A stretch of 64,000 nt of DNA. Origin: Rhodospirillaceae bacterium (GTDB taxonomy: Bacteria > Pseudomonadota > Alphaproteobacteria > SP197). Positions within the stretch are counted from its first letter, which is position 1. Each line of letters starts with the position of its first letter. Shown here piece by piece: positions 35,732-44,850 of this stretch. The translations under genes were made by a program, and so were the position numbers. Below the pieces are notes generated by a model. That model saw only the letters and a list, made by a program, of their open reading frames with translations. It had not been told where the DNA came from and made no database searches. The DNA lies in the NCBI GenBank assembly GCA_002722885.1, contig PBNE01000008.1, positions 79,880 through 143,879 on the forward strand. The letters are read 5' to 3'.

Positions 35732-36517
35732 GTGTCAGCCACCGACGATCAGCTCGCCCGGTTGCGTCAGGAAATCGACGCTCTCGACGATGCGCTTCTG
35801 GACCACGTCATGCGCCGTGTGGAGCTGGTCAATGGTGTCGTGGCTGCGAAGCGTGCAGCCAGAACGATCGGACGCTACCTGCGGCCGGGCCGTGAAGCCG
35901 TGATTCTGCGTCGCCTGGCCCGGGCCAACACCAGTTCCTTCCCGACCCCGGCCCTGATCCGGCTGTGGCGTGAGCTGCTCTGCGCCATGCTGCCAGTCCA
36001 GGGGCCATTTTCCGTGGTCGTGGGGGATGACACCATCCCGCTGTGGGACACAGCGCGCGATTTCTACGGTTCCGACACCCGGATGCACTCGGTCGCGGAC
36101 GGCGTGGCCGCCATGGCCGCCGTCAGGGACGGTGAGAACGAGGTAGCGGTTGTCGCCGCGGACGACGAAATACTGATCCGTGCCCTCATGGCGCCGTCGG
36201 AACAACCCATTAGCATCGTCGCGTTCCTGCCATTCGTCGCCATGCGCCCGGAAACCGGCCAGCGGTGCCCGGCATTTGTTCTGTCACGTCATCGCCCCGA
36301 GGAAAGCGGTGAAGATCGGACCGTGCTTGTTTTTGACGCCGATCCCACTGATGCGCTGGGCGATACTGCCCTCGATGTGGCCACCTGGCGACGCTGGCCG
36401 GGCGTGTGGTGCGTGGAGATCGAGGGTTATCATGACGGCGGTGAAGATCGCCGTTTTTCGTGCGGCAGCTTGACGGCGACCGTGCTGGGGGCCTATCCCG
36501 CCCCGCTTTCCCTCTGA
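35732..36517 (+). CDS. Chorismate mutase with a prephenate dehydratase-like C-terminal domain
   Basis: From GTG 35732 the protein has 261 residues. Residues 1-85 are an AroQ-type chorismate mutase (RLRQEIDALDDALLDHVMRR, VVAAKR, GREAVILRRL), which converts chorismate to prephenate. The remainder (about 95-255; FSVVVGDDTIPLWDTARDFYG, VAAMAAVRDGENEVAVV) resembles the two-lobed fold of prephenate dehydratase, but I see no TRF catalytic triplet and no ACT domain. The second domain may be regulatory. It heads an operon with hisC and tyrA, so prephenate made here feeds tyrosine. Confidence 0.85.
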   Translation: MSATDDQLARLRQEIDALDDALLDHVMRRVELVNGVVAAKRAARTIGRYLRPGREAVILRRLARANTSSFPTPALIRLWRELLCAMLPVQGPFSVVVGDDTIPLWDTARDFYGSDTRMHSVADGVAAMAAVRDGENEVAVVAADDEILIRALMAPSEQPISIVAFLPFVAMRPETGQRCPAFVLSRHRPEESGEDRTVLVFDADPTDALGDTALDVATWRRWPGVWCVEIEGYHDGGEDRRFSCGSLTATVLGAYPAPLSL

Positions 36518-36529
36518 TCGGCTGAAACC

Positions 36530-37633
36530 ATGACAGCACCGCAACCCCGCCCGGGGATTCTCGATATCAAGCCCTATGTGCCCGGCAAAAGCGGCGGCGC
36601 CGATGGCGATACACGTCCGGTGATCAAGCTGTCGTCGAATGAGTCGGCCCTGGGCCCCAGCCCGCTTGCGGTCGAGGCCGCCAAGGCTGCTGCCGAGACC
36701 ATGGTGCGTTATCCCGATGGCGGCGCGACCGGCCTGCGTGAGGCGATCGGCGAACGCTGGGGCCTCGATCCCGCGCGCATCATCTGTGGCAACGGCTCCG
36801 ACGAACTGCTCGAAATGCTGCCGCGTGGCTATGCCGGCCCGGGCGATGAAGTGCTCTACAGCCAGTACGGTTTTGCGGTCTATCCGATCGCCACCAAGGC
36901 TGCGGGCGCGACCCCCGTCACGGCACCGGAAACGGACTACCGGACCGATGTCGATGCGATGCTGGCCGCGGTCACCGACAACACACGGATCGTGTTTCTG
37001 GCCAATCCCAACAACCCGACCGGAAGCTACATCCCGGCCGCCGAAGTCCGGCGCCTGCGCAAGGGTCTGCGCGACGATGTTCTGCTCGTGATTGATTCGG
37101 CCTATGCCGAGTTCGTCAGCCGCGACGACTACACAGACAGCGCGGAGATGGTTCATGAGAGCAACAACACCGTAATGACGCGCACGTTTTCGAAGATCTA
37201 TTCGCTGGCAGGCCTGCGCATCGGGTGGCTCTACGGGCCTGCCGACGTCGTTGATGCCATGCACCGCATTCGCGGGCCGTTCAACGTGAACGCCATGGCG
37301 CTGGCTGCCGCATCGGCCGCCATCACCGATGAGGACCACGTCATCGCCGCCCGCGACCACAACGACCGCTGGTTGCCGCGCCTGACCCAGAGCCTGCGCG
37401 GCATGGGTCTGATCGTGCACGACAGCGTGGTGAACTTCCTGCTGGTGAGGTTTCCCGGCGGGGCAGAGCAGACACACGCGGCTGAGGCCTTTCTGGCCGA
37501 GCGGCGCATCTTCGTGCGCGGACTCGATCCTTACGGCATCGCCGACGGACTACGCATCAACATCGGCCTCGATCACGAGATGGAGGCGCTGACCGCAGCG
37601 CTCGCCGACTTCACGGGACAAGGCCATGACTGA
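36530..37633 (+). CDS. hisC: Histidinol-phosphate aminotransferase
   Basis: This 367-residue class I/II PLP aminotransferase has KLSSNESALGPSP at the N-terminus, CGNGSDELLEML, ANPNNPTGSYI, DSAYAEF and the PLP lysine in TFSKIYSLAGLRIGW. HisC transaminates imidazole acetol phosphate in histidine synthesis. In this position between chorismate mutase and tyrA it may also act on aromatic keto acids, a dual role known for HisC relatives. It overlaps tyrA by 8 bp. Confidence 0.95.
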   Translation: MTAPQPRPGILDIKPYVPGKSGGADGDTRPVIKLSSNESALGPSPLAVEAAKAAAETMVRYPDGGATGLREAIGERWGLDPARIICGNGSDELLEMLPRGYAGPGDEVLYSQYGFAVYPIATKAAGATPVTAPETDYRTDVDAMLAAVTDNTRIVFLANPNNPTGSYIPAAEVRRLRKGLRDDVLLVIDSAYAEFVSRDDYTDSAEMVHESNNTVMTRTFSKIYSLAGLRIGWLYGPADVVDAMHRIRGPFNVNAMALAAASAAITDEDHVIAARDHNDRWLPRLTQSLRGMGLIVHDSVVNFLLVRFPGGAEQTHAAEAFLAERRIFVRGLDPYGIADGLRINIGLDHEMEALTAALADFTGQGHD

Positions 37634-38513
37634 CGGCAAACTCTTCAACACCGTCGCCTTCATCGGCATTGGCCTGATCGGATCGTCCCTCGCACGCGTC
37701 ATGCGCCGCGACGGCCTGGCCGAGCGTATCGTTGTCTGCGCCCGGCGCGACGAGACCCTGCAAAAGGCCCAGGACCTCGGCCTTGCCGATCATGTCACCA
37801 AAGATCCGGCCGAAGCGGCCGATTGCGCCGACATCGTGCTGATCTGCACGCCGATCGGAACCAATGGCGCCATTGCCCAAGCCATCGCACCGGTTCTCAA
37901 ACCCGGCCAGATCGTCACGGACGTGGGCTCGGTCAAACAGGCCGTGATCGACGCCGTCTCGCCACATATGCCCGAGGGCGTTCATTTCGTGCCCGGTCAT
38001 CCGCTGGCCGGGACGGAAAACTCAGGTCCGGAAAATGGGTTCGACACGCTGTTCGAGGGCCGCTGGGTCGTGCTCACACCGCCTGACGGCACCGATGATG
38101 GAGCCGTCGCGAAGGTCAAGACGATGTGGGAGTGTGCCGGATCGAACGTCGACGTGCTCGATGCCGCCCATCATGACTGGGTGCTTGCGATCACCTCGCA
38201 TCTTCCGACCCTGATCGCCTTCAACATCGTCGGTACGGTGGCCGATCTGGAGACCAGCACGAAGCAGGAAGTGATCAAGTATTCCGCCACTGGATTCCGC
38301 GATTTTACCCGTATCGCGGCACAGGACCCCGTGATGTGGCGCGATGTCTATCTCCACAACCGCGAGGCGGTTCTGGAAATGCTACAGCGTTTCAGCGAAG
38401 ACCTTTCGCGCCTGCAGCGGTCGATCCGCTGGGGTGAAGGCGAAGAGCTGGAAGACCTGTTCAAACGCAGCCGCGAAATCCGCCGCAACATCATCGACGC
38501 CGGACAGGCCTGA
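37626..38513 (+). CDS. tyrA: Prephenate/arogenate dehydrogenase
   Basis: The 295-residue NAD(P) enzyme has the Rossmann motif IGIGLIGSSLARVM (residues 13-26), VILICTPIGTNG-like strand sequence, DVGSVKQAV, and the catalytic region HFVPGHPLAGTENSGPENG with its His. TyrA oxidatively decarboxylates prephenate or arogenate toward tyrosine. It has no ACT domain, as is usual for the cyclohexadienyl dehydrogenases of alphaproteobacteria. The start lies within hisC (8 bp overlap). Confidence 0.94.
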   Translation: MTDGKLFNTVAFIGIGLIGSSLARVMRRDGLAERIVVCARRDETLQKAQDLGLADHVTKDPAEAADCADIVLICTPIGTNGAIAQAIAPVLKPGQIVTDVGSVKQAVIDAVSPHMPEGVHFVPGHPLAGTENSGPENGFDTLFEGRWVVLTPPDGTDDGAVAKVKTMWECAGSNVDVLDAAHHDWVLAITSHLPTLIAFNIVGTVADLETSTKQEVIKYSATGFRDFTRIAAQDPVMWRDVYLHNREAVLEMLQRFSEDLSRLQRSIRWGEGEELEDLFKRSREIRRNIIDAGQA

Positions 38514-38526
38514 GCCCTCTAGAAAC

Positions 38527-39558
38527 CTAGAACCCTACTTCGGGCGTGATCACAGGCGGCACCTCCATCACCCGGATGGGTCCAACAGAGAGCAGGCCGT
38601 GCTGGATCGAGATATCGACGGCCAGGCGTTTGGACCCGTCGTCTCCTGTTGCTGCCATGATGTCGAGCGCGGTGCCCGCCACCATGGCCTGACCGCGTTC
38701 CAGCTCACCCATCTCTTCCATGGCGTTGAGCAGTTCGCGATAGCCCACGACATCGGCCCGGAAGGCCCCGATGGGACGCAGTTGGGTGTCGAGCGACGCT
38801 GTCCCCTCCGCCTCAATGTCGAGCGGCGGCCAGTCGACATCCAACGCCTGAATCTCGATGATGCCGCCGGCCACACGCCAGGCCTCAAGCTGGCTCGCCA
38901 GGGAGCCATGGCCCGACAACTCACCCCACAGGCGCAGAGTCGCTGCGGCCGAAGGCACCTCAGACTGGAAGAACGGCGGCATCAGCCCGACGGGAAGGCC
39001 CACACCTGTCGCCAAGAGGTAGGCATCATGAGCCGCACCGCCTTCCGCTTCACGCACGTCGATCTCCAGGAGATCGGCGGTCAGGGGGACCTGGTTCTGC
39101 TGGTGGATCGCGCTGACACCCTCAAACCGGGCCATCAGAGCAGTCGCCCGGTCATCGGTCATTGCGATGCGTGCGGTGCCGCTTTCCATCATGATGCGGA
39201 TCATGCGCAGGAGATATCCGTCGTCGATGATGACCGTCTGCTGGCTGGGCAGGTCGAAGGAGAAGCTAGCGAGTGTCCACGGTTTGAACTTCGCGATCAG
39301 CTCCGGCCCCTGCCAGATCGCCTCTCCACCACTGCCCTGCCAGCTGACGGCGGGATCACTGATCGTGATGTCGAGCGAGAAAGGAAAGCCCGAGGCCTCG
39401 GTGGCGGAATAGGTCCCGCTCCAGGCCTTGCCCGGTATCGGTGCCGCCCAATAGGCGACCCACTCGCCCGAACGCGAGGCCATGACGTTCCAGTAGACCG
39501 TGTAGGCAACGCAGACGAGGACCAGAAGGGCCAGAAAGACAACGAAGAGACGACGCAT
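38527..39558 (-). CDS. DUF2125-family exported or membrane-anchored protein
   Basis: The product has 343 residues from the ATG at 39558, which follows GGGGA. It starts with a strong membrane anchor or signal (MRRLFVVFLALLVLVCVAY) and then has the alternating beta-strand pattern of DUF2125: ASGFPFSLDITISDPAV, KFKPWTLASF and a C-terminal GLLSVGPIRV. The fold resembles periplasmic lipid-handling (AsmA-like) barrels, but function is unknown. It is convergent with tyrA and divergent from chaC. Confidence 0.88.
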   Translation of the reverse strand: MRRLFVVFLALLVLVCVAYTVYWNVMASRSGEWVAYWAAPIPGKAWSGTYSATEASGFPFSLDITISDPAVSWQGSGGEAIWQGPELIAKFKPWTLASFSFDLPSQQTVIIDDGYLLRMIRIMMESGTARIAMTDDRATALMARFEGVSAIHQQNQVPLTADLLEIDVREAEGGAAHDAYLLATGVGLPVGLMPPFFQSEVPSAAATLRLWGELSGHGSLASQLEAWRVAGGIIEIQALDVDWPPLDIEAEGTASLDTQLRPIGAFRADVVGYRELLNAMEEMGELERGQAMVAGTALDIMAATGDDGSKRLAVDISIQHGLLSVGPIRVMEVPPVITPEVGF

Positions 39559-39648
39559 GATCCCCGCGTTATAGGCCCTTTGGCCCTGGGACCAAAGCAC
39601 CGCCGACAGTGATTGCCAGCGCGCGAGGACTCGCCTAAATCACGGGCC

Positions 39649-40221
39649 ATGAAAGCTGTCGGTCCTCCCTCCCCGATCCTCCACACCGAACCCAATGGCG
39701 ACATCTGGGTCTTCGGTTACGGCTCGCTGATGTGGAAGCCGGGGTTTGACGTGCTGGAGCGGCGCAGCGCGCTGATCCTCGGCTACCACCGCACCTTTTG
39801 TGTTTACAGCCACTGGCATCGGGGCAGTCCGGAGAAACCCGGCCTCGTGATGGGCCTGGCGCCGGGCGGTTCATGCAGGGGCGCGGCCTACCGTGTGGCC
39901 GCCGACAACGCCCGCGCCGCCGTCGACTATCTCGACGCCCGGGAACGGGTCACCGATGTCTACAACCCCCGCTGGGTCAGCGCCCACACCGACAACGGCA
40001 CCGTCACCGCCATCACCTATGTGCCGGGTCCGCGCGGCCACATCCAGTACGCCGGCAAGATCGACGCGGCCAAGGCCGCCGACCTGCTAGCCCATGGCGT
40101 CGGCAATTCGGGCCCGGGCTGGGAATACCTCGAAAACACCGTCGCCCACCTGATCGACGAAGGCATCCGCGACCCGTACCTGATCGATCTCAGAGACCGG
40201 GTACGGGAGATAAGGCGTTAA
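39649..40221 (+). CDS. ChaC-like gamma-glutamylcyclotransferase
   Basis: The 190-residue protein has the ChaC opening WVFGYGSLMWKPGF, the RTFCVYSHWHRG loop, GLVMGLAPGGSCRGAAYRV and the late WEYLENTVAHL. ChaC-type enzymes cleave glutathione to 5-oxoproline and Cys-Gly. The catalytic Glu is expected in the central part; E in DARERVTDVY is the likely one. The start at ATG 39649 gives the family length. Confidence 0.93.
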   Translation: MKAVGPPSPILHTEPNGDIWVFGYGSLMWKPGFDVLERRSALILGYHRTFCVYSHWHRGSPEKPGLVMGLAPGGSCRGAAYRVAADNARAAVDYLDARERVTDVYNPRWVSAHTDNGTVTAITYVPGPRGHIQYAGKIDAAKAADLLAHGVGNSGPGWEYLENTVAHLIDEGIRDPYLIDLRDRVREIRR

Positions 40222-40236
40222 CCTCCACTCAGCACC

Positions 40237-42543
40237 TCACGCGCATTTCGAGAAGCCACAGGAGGTGCAGAGATTGCAGCCTTCCTGGTGGATCAGGCTG
40301 GGCTGGCTGCAGCGGGGGCAAGTGTCGGGCAGGCGGCCGGCGGGCCGGCCGGCGGCGCGGGCGAGGATCTCGACATTGCCGCCTTCGGGCTGGATGAAGC
40401 CGATGTTGATCATGTGGGTTTCCAGCACCTCGCCGATCGCCGCCAGCAGGGACGGCACATAACGCCCGCCCATCCACTGGCCACCACGCGGGTCGAACAC
40501 GGCCTTGAGCTCCTCGACCACGAAGCTGACATCACCGCCCCGGCGGAACACCGCCGAGATCATGCGCGTGAGGCCCAGGGTCCAGGCATAGTGGTCCATG
40601 TTCTTGGAGTTAATGAAGACCTCGAACGGGCGGCGGCGGCCGTCACGCACGGTGTCGTTCACCGTAAGATAGATCGCGTGATCGCTCTCGGGCCAGCGCA
40701 GCTTGTAGGTCTGGCCGGGCAGCACCTCGGGCCGGTCGAGCGGTGCCGTCATGTAGACCACACCACCGGTCTCATAAGCATCAGCCGGGGTGGTTGAGGC
40801 CGGTTCATCCAACGGCAGGCTCGACTGGGCACTCTCCTTGGCCGGTGCCTCCAGAACGGCGCCAGTGACATCGTTCGGACGGTAGGTCGTGCAACCTTTG
40901 CAGCCTGATTCGTAGGCCATCAGGTAGACTGACTTGAAGTCCTCGAAGGCGATGTCCTCGGGCACGTTGATGGTCTTGGAGATCGAGCTGTCGACATACT
41001 TCTGCACCGCCGCCTGCATCTTCACGTGGTCTTCCGGATGCAGGGTCTGGGCATCGACGAAGTAGTCGGGCAGCGGTGCGTCGTCACCCCGCATGCGACG
41101 GTAGAGGCGCACGGCATAGTCGGCGACCTCCTCGCTGCGGCGGCTGCCGTCGGGCATCAGAACGTTGCGTGTGTATGAGAAAGCAAAGACCGGCTCCAGG
41201 CCCGAGCTGACGTTGTCGGCAAAGAGCGAGATCGTTCCCGTGGGCGCGATCGAGGTGACCAGGGCATTGCGGATACCGTGCTCTGCAATGGCCTCACGCA
41301 CATCATCATCGAGTTCCATCACGCTTTCACCGGCGAGGTAGGCATCTCGCTCGAACAGCGGGAACGGCCCCTTCTCCTCGGCCAGTTTTGCCGACGCCAG
41401 ATAGGCCTGTCGCTGCAGCCGCTTCATCCAGGTCTCGGTGAGCTCCAGCGCACGCGGGCTGCCGTAGCGGGCCTTCATCATGATCAGGGCATCGGCCAGG
41501 CCAGTGACCCCGAGGCCGATGCGCCGCTTGGCCTGGGCCTCGTGGCGCTGCGCTTTCAGCGGAAAGCGGGAGACATCGACCACATTGTCCATCATACGCA
41601 CGGCCGCGGCTACGGTACGGTCGAACGCTTCGGTGTCGAGCGCGGCATCATCGCGGAAAGGCTCGGTGATGAAACGCGACAGGTTGACCGACCCCAGCAG
41701 GCAGGCGCCATAGGGCGGCAGCGGCTGCTCGCCACACGGGTTGGTGGCCGCGATCGATTCACAATAGTTCAGGTTGTTCCGCCGGTTTATCCGATCGATG
41801 AAGATCACGCCGGGCTCGGCATAGGCATAGGTCGCGCGCATGATCTGATCCCAGAGTTCGCGCGCGCCGACGGTCTTGTGGACCATGCCGTCGAACTTCA
41901 GCTCCCAGGCGTCATCGGCCTTCACGGCCGCCATGAAGGCATCGGTCACCAGAACCGACAGGTTGAACATGCGCAGGCGGCCGGCCTCCTGTTTGGCCCC
42001 GATGAAGGCTTCGATGTCGGGGTGATCGCAACGCATCGTGGCCATCATTGCGCCACGGCGGTGCCCAGCGCTCATGATGGTCCGGCACATGGCGTCCCAC
42101 ACATCCATGAAGGTCAGCGGACCCGAAGCATCAGCACCAACCCCCTTCACCCGCGCGCCCTTGGGCCGCAGGGTCGAGAAGTCGTAGCCGATACCGCCAC
42201 CGGCCTGCATGGTGAGCGCGGCTTCCTTCAGGTGATCGAAGATTCCGGCCATGTCGTCGGGAATCGTGCCCATGACAAAGCAGTTGAAGAGCGTGACGTT
42301 CCGCTCTGTGCCCGCCCCGGCCAGGATGCGCCCGGCGGGCAGGAACTTGTAGTCTGCCATCGCGTCGTAGAACGCCTCTTCATGGTCGCCACGGCAATCC
42401 TCGCCCTCGGCTGCAGCAAGCGCCTGCGCCACGCGGCGCCAGCTCGCCTCCACATCGCCGTCGACGGCGGAACCGTCGGAGGCTTTCAGGCGGTATTTCA
42501 TGTCCCAGATCTGCAGGGCGATCGGAGAAGGCGCGTCGGTCAT
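40237..42543 (-). CDS. nrdJ: Adenosylcobalamin-dependent (class II) ribonucleotide reductase
   Basis: The 768-residue protein reduces ribonucleotides using a B12-derived thiyl radical. It has the 10-stranded barrel with NCFVMGTIPDDM, active-site Cys in NPCGEQPLPPYG, GLGVTGLADAL, and SIAPTGTISL. The C-terminal tail carries CPRC and CTSC, a zinc-ribbon plus redox-cysteine tail common in this subclass. Length and motifs match the single-chain NrdJ of alphaproteobacteria. There is no nrdR-like box and no cobalamin riboswitch upstream that I can see. Confidence 0.96.
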   Translation of the reverse strand: MTDAPSPIALQIWDMKYRLKASDGSAVDGDVEASWRRVAQALAAAEGEDCRGDHEEAFYDAMADYKFLPAGRILAGAGTERNVTLFNCFVMGTIPDDMAGIFDHLKEAALTMQAGGGIGYDFSTLRPKGARVKGVGADASGPLTFMDVWDAMCRTIMSAGHRRGAMMATMRCDHPDIEAFIGAKQEAGRLRMFNLSVLVTDAFMAAVKADDAWELKFDGMVHKTVGARELWDQIMRATYAYAEPGVIFIDRINRRNNLNYCESIAATNPCGEQPLPPYGACLLGSVNLSRFITEPFRDDAALDTEAFDRTVAAAVRMMDNVVDVSRFPLKAQRHEAQAKRRIGLGVTGLADALIMMKARYGSPRALELTETWMKRLQRQAYLASAKLAEEKGPFPLFERDAYLAGESVMELDDDVREAIAEHGIRNALVTSIAPTGTISLFADNVSSGLEPVFAFSYTRNVLMPDGSRRSEEVADYAVRLYRRMRGDDAPLPDYFVDAQTLHPEDHVKMQAAVQKYVDSSISKTINVPEDIAFEDFKSVYLMAYESGCKGCTTYRPNDVTGAVLEAPAKESAQSSLPLDEPASTTPADAYETGGVVYMTAPLDRPEVLPGQTYKLRWPESDHAIYLTVNDTVRDGRRRPFEVFINSKNMDHYAWTLGLTRMISAVFRRGGDVSFVVEELKAVFDPRGGQWMGGRYVPSLLAAIGEVLETHMINIGFIQPEGGNVEILARAAGRPAGRLPDTCPRCSQPSLIHQEGCNLCTSCGFSKCA

Positions 42544-42579
42544 GGACGTCGTCCAGTTATCTGATGTCAGGAAAGCACC

Positions 42580-42607
42580 AGTCTAACCCAGGATGTTCCC
42601 TTCTCAA
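42580..42607 (-). promoter_or_regulatory. Candidate nrdJ promoter
   Basis: On the minus strand TTGAGA (42607-42602) and TAGACT (42585-42580) are 16 bp apart, about 37 bp upstream of the nrdJ ATG. It is a moderate sigma-70 match in the right place. Confidence 0.4.
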
Positions 42608-42668
42608 AGCGATGTTCACGACCCGTTCCCGGCGATCTTTTTACAGTGATGCCCGTTTTCCCCGTTCT

Positions 42669-43388
42669 TCATGCGCCGCCGGCCTCGTCGAGCAGTGTCC
42701 GTGTGCCGCCTTCAATCCTTGTTTCGAGCTCGGCCATGAAGGCCTTGCGCTCGAGTCCAGGGGGAATGGGGTCAAGAAACGCGATCACCGCACGACCGGG
42801 ATGCTTCAAGAATCCTCGACGGCGCCAGAACAGGCCCGTGTTGAGTGCCACCGGCACGACCGGAATGTCCAGCCCGGTGTAAAGCGCTGCAACACCCGGA
42901 TGGTAGCGCTGCAATTCGCCCGGAGCGACACGGGTGCCTTCAGGGAAGATCACCACCGACCGGCCCTGCGCCACCACGGCGCGAGCTTGCGTCACCATGG
43001 ACTTAAGGGCTGAGGTTCCGCCACTGCGGTCTACAGCGATCACATCCATGGCCGCAACAAACCAGCCGACAACGGGCACCTGGAGAATTTCCTGCTTCAG
43101 GACAAAGCAGGCCTGCGGCAGGCACGCGGTCAAGGCATAGGTTTCCATGGCGGACTGGTGCTTTGCTGCGAACAGGAAGGGACCGTCCGGCAGCATGTCG
43201 AGCCCGCGCATCTCCAGATCCAGGTCCGCGATCACGCGCAAGACGGCGACCTCGAATCTGGAAAACCAACGGGTCACTCGGACCGCACGGGGACGGTCGA
43301 ACGCAAGTAACGGGGACGCCACGATACCCACAACGAGCATGGCAATCACCGTGACGGCCAGAAACACCAGGGACCGAAGCCATGTCAT
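42669..43388 (-). CDS. plsC: 1-acyl-sn-glycerol-3-phosphate acyltransferase (PlsC family)
   Basis: The 239-residue membrane-bound enzyme has an N-terminal hydrophobic anchor (SLVFLAVTVIAMLVVG) and the acyltransferase blocks: FAAKHQSAMETY (block I, here H-x4-E where many relatives have H-x4-D), VDRSGGTS, VIFPEGTRV (block III) and VPVALNTG (block IV). It would make phosphatidic acid. The ATG at 43388 overlaps the stop of the YdcF-like gene (ATGA), so it is the last gene of the ftsE-ftsX-ydcF-plsC run. Confidence 0.92.
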   Translation of the reverse strand: MTWLRSLVFLAVTVIAMLVVGIVASPLLAFDRPRAVRVTRWFSRFEVAVLRVIADLDLEMRGLDMLPDGPFLFAAKHQSAMETYALTACLPQACFVLKQEILQVPVVGWFVAAMDVIAVDRSGGTSALKSMVTQARAVVAQGRSVVIFPEGTRVAPGELQRYHPGVAALYTGLDIPVVPVALNTGLFWRRRGFLKHPGRAVIAFLDPIPPGLERKAFMAELETRIEGGTRTLLDEAGGA

Positions 43389-43975
43389 GCGGGGGGCCAA
43401 ACCAGACTGACGAGATACTTGGTGTACTCGTCGGCAAGCAGGATCAGTGTCCGCGGATGACGCCACCAGGTTTCGATCCTCACTGAATCGGGGAATACCG
43501 GGTGCGGCACGATGGTAATGCCGGGCATAACACGCCTGAAGAGGTCGAGACTGCGCGGCATGTGATAGTTCGCCGTCACCAGACGCAGCGACATACGGCC
43601 ACCTGTGGCCATCCAGGCTGCGGTCTCACGCGCATTGCCCACCGTATGATCAGCGTCGTGGCCGAGGTCGATGCAACAGGCCAGTGTGGTCGGCGCCTGA
43701 TCGTTGAGATCGAGAATCGTCGCGACATCGACGCCCGAGTAGACACCGGACACGAACAGGCGTTCGCCCAGTCCGTTCTCCAGCAACGCCAGGCCGACCG
43801 GAAGGCGCTCGCTGCCGCCTGTCAGTACAACAATCGCATCAGTTGCCGTGGTCCTATCGTCGACACCACGCGGCACATGGTCGACGAACCAGATGAAGCC
43901 ACCCGTCCACGCCAGAAGCAGAAAGGCAAGAAGAGCCAGAAAACGCCAGGCACGGGGTGTCCGGCGCCGCCTCAT
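43385..43975 (-). CDS. YdcF/SanA-family membrane-anchored protein
   Basis: The 196-residue protein has one N-terminal membrane segment (FLALLAFLLLAWTGGFIWF) and a DUF218 domain: DAIVVLTGGSERLPVGLALL, LFVSGVY, ARETAAWM, LRLVTANYHMPRS. The family is tied to envelope integrity; the biochemical role is unclear. It overlaps ftsX and plsC by 4 bp at each side, so all are likely co-translated. Confidence 0.92.
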   Translation of the reverse strand: MRRRRTPRAWRFLALLAFLLLAWTGGFIWFVDHVPRGVDDRTTATDAIVVLTGGSERLPVGLALLENGLGERLFVSGVYSGVDVATILDLNDQAPTTLACCIDLGHDADHTVGNARETAAWMATGGRMSLRLVTANYHMPRSLDLFRRVMPGITIVPHPVFPDSVRIETWWRHPRTLILLADEYTKYLVSLVWPPA

Positions 43976-44850
43976 GGCATGCGCACCAGCGTGAGCTGCA
44001 CGGTGACCCGAGCCGTAATCATGGCGATCATCGCGGCCACCAGCGGAACCGCCATCAGGGCAAACCAGTCCGAAGCGCCCAGGGCCACCTGGGGCAGCAG
44101 GGGGGCATCAAGGCGCACCGCGAGGGATCGCACAATCATGAGGCAGAGCGCCGCAAGGCCCAGGCCCGGCGCGCCGCCGACAACAGCCAGCAGTAGGGCC
44201 TGATTCTGGAACAGACGCGCAACATAACTGTCGCGCGCGCCGACCTGGTGCATCACGGCAATGGTGTTGTGGTGCATCGCGAGCCCGGTGCGGGTCATGA
44301 AGATGACTGTAGCGACCGAGGCGAGGCCGATCAGAATCAGAATCACGGCTGCAATCAACTGCAGCGCGCCCGCCGTGGCGCGTACGGGTTCCAGCCAACG
44401 GCGACCGTCATCAACCCTGATCCCCGGCAGATCAGGCTCAAGGAGTCGCTCAGCGGCAGCCGGATCAAGCGCTCCAGGGGCCACGATCTCGACGTCGATC
44501 AGGGCCGGCAGGGGTAGCAGCGAGAGATTGAGGTCATCTCCGATCCAGGGCGCCAGAAGAGCAGCGATGCGTTCATCGCCCAGCGGCGCGACAGCGACGA
44601 CACCGGGAAGTTCCTGAAGCCGCGTGACGGCGCGCGCCACGCCATCGTCGGCGACCTGGTCGGCCGGCACTTCGATGGTCAGGCGTACACTGTGGCTCAA
44701 CCGCCACTCTTCGATTGCGCTGTCAAGCACCAGGGCAACGGCCAGGACCAGTACCGAAAGGAACACCATCGTGCCGATGATCCAGAGTACGAATCGCGCC
44801 GAAGGATCGGACGCAAGAGGAACATCGGAAACGCTGCGCCAAAGGTGCAT
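43972..44850 (-). CDS. ftsX: Cell division ABC-transporter-like protein FtsX
   Basis: The 292-residue protein has four membrane segments in the FtsX pattern: one near residue 25-48 (IIGTMVFLSVLVLAVALVL), a large periplasmic loop (about 50-165; LQELPGVVAVAPLGDERI), then three helices, the last near the C-terminus. With FtsE it regulates peptidoglycan hydrolases at the septum through the periplasmic loop. The start overlaps the ftsE stop by one base (TGATG). Confidence 0.94.
   Translation of the reverse strand: MHLWRSVSDVPLASDPSARFVLWIIGTMVFLSVLVLAVALVLDSAIEEWRLSHSVRLTIEVPADQVADDGVARAVTRLQELPGVVAVAPLGDERIAALLAPWIGDDLNLSLLPLPALIDVEIVAPGALDPAAAERLLEPDLPGIRVDDGRRWLEPVRATAGALQLIAAVILILIGLASVATVIFMTRTGLAMHHNTIAVMHQVGARDSYVARLFQNQALLLAVVGGAPGLGLAALCLMIVRSLAVRLDAPLLPQVALGASDWFALMAVPLVAAMIAMITARVTVQLTLVRMP

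Noticed and set aside
42544-42668. Cobalamin riboswitch upstream of nrdJ
   Set aside because: The 125 bp gap is too short for the aptamer, and I found no B12-box-like sequence.
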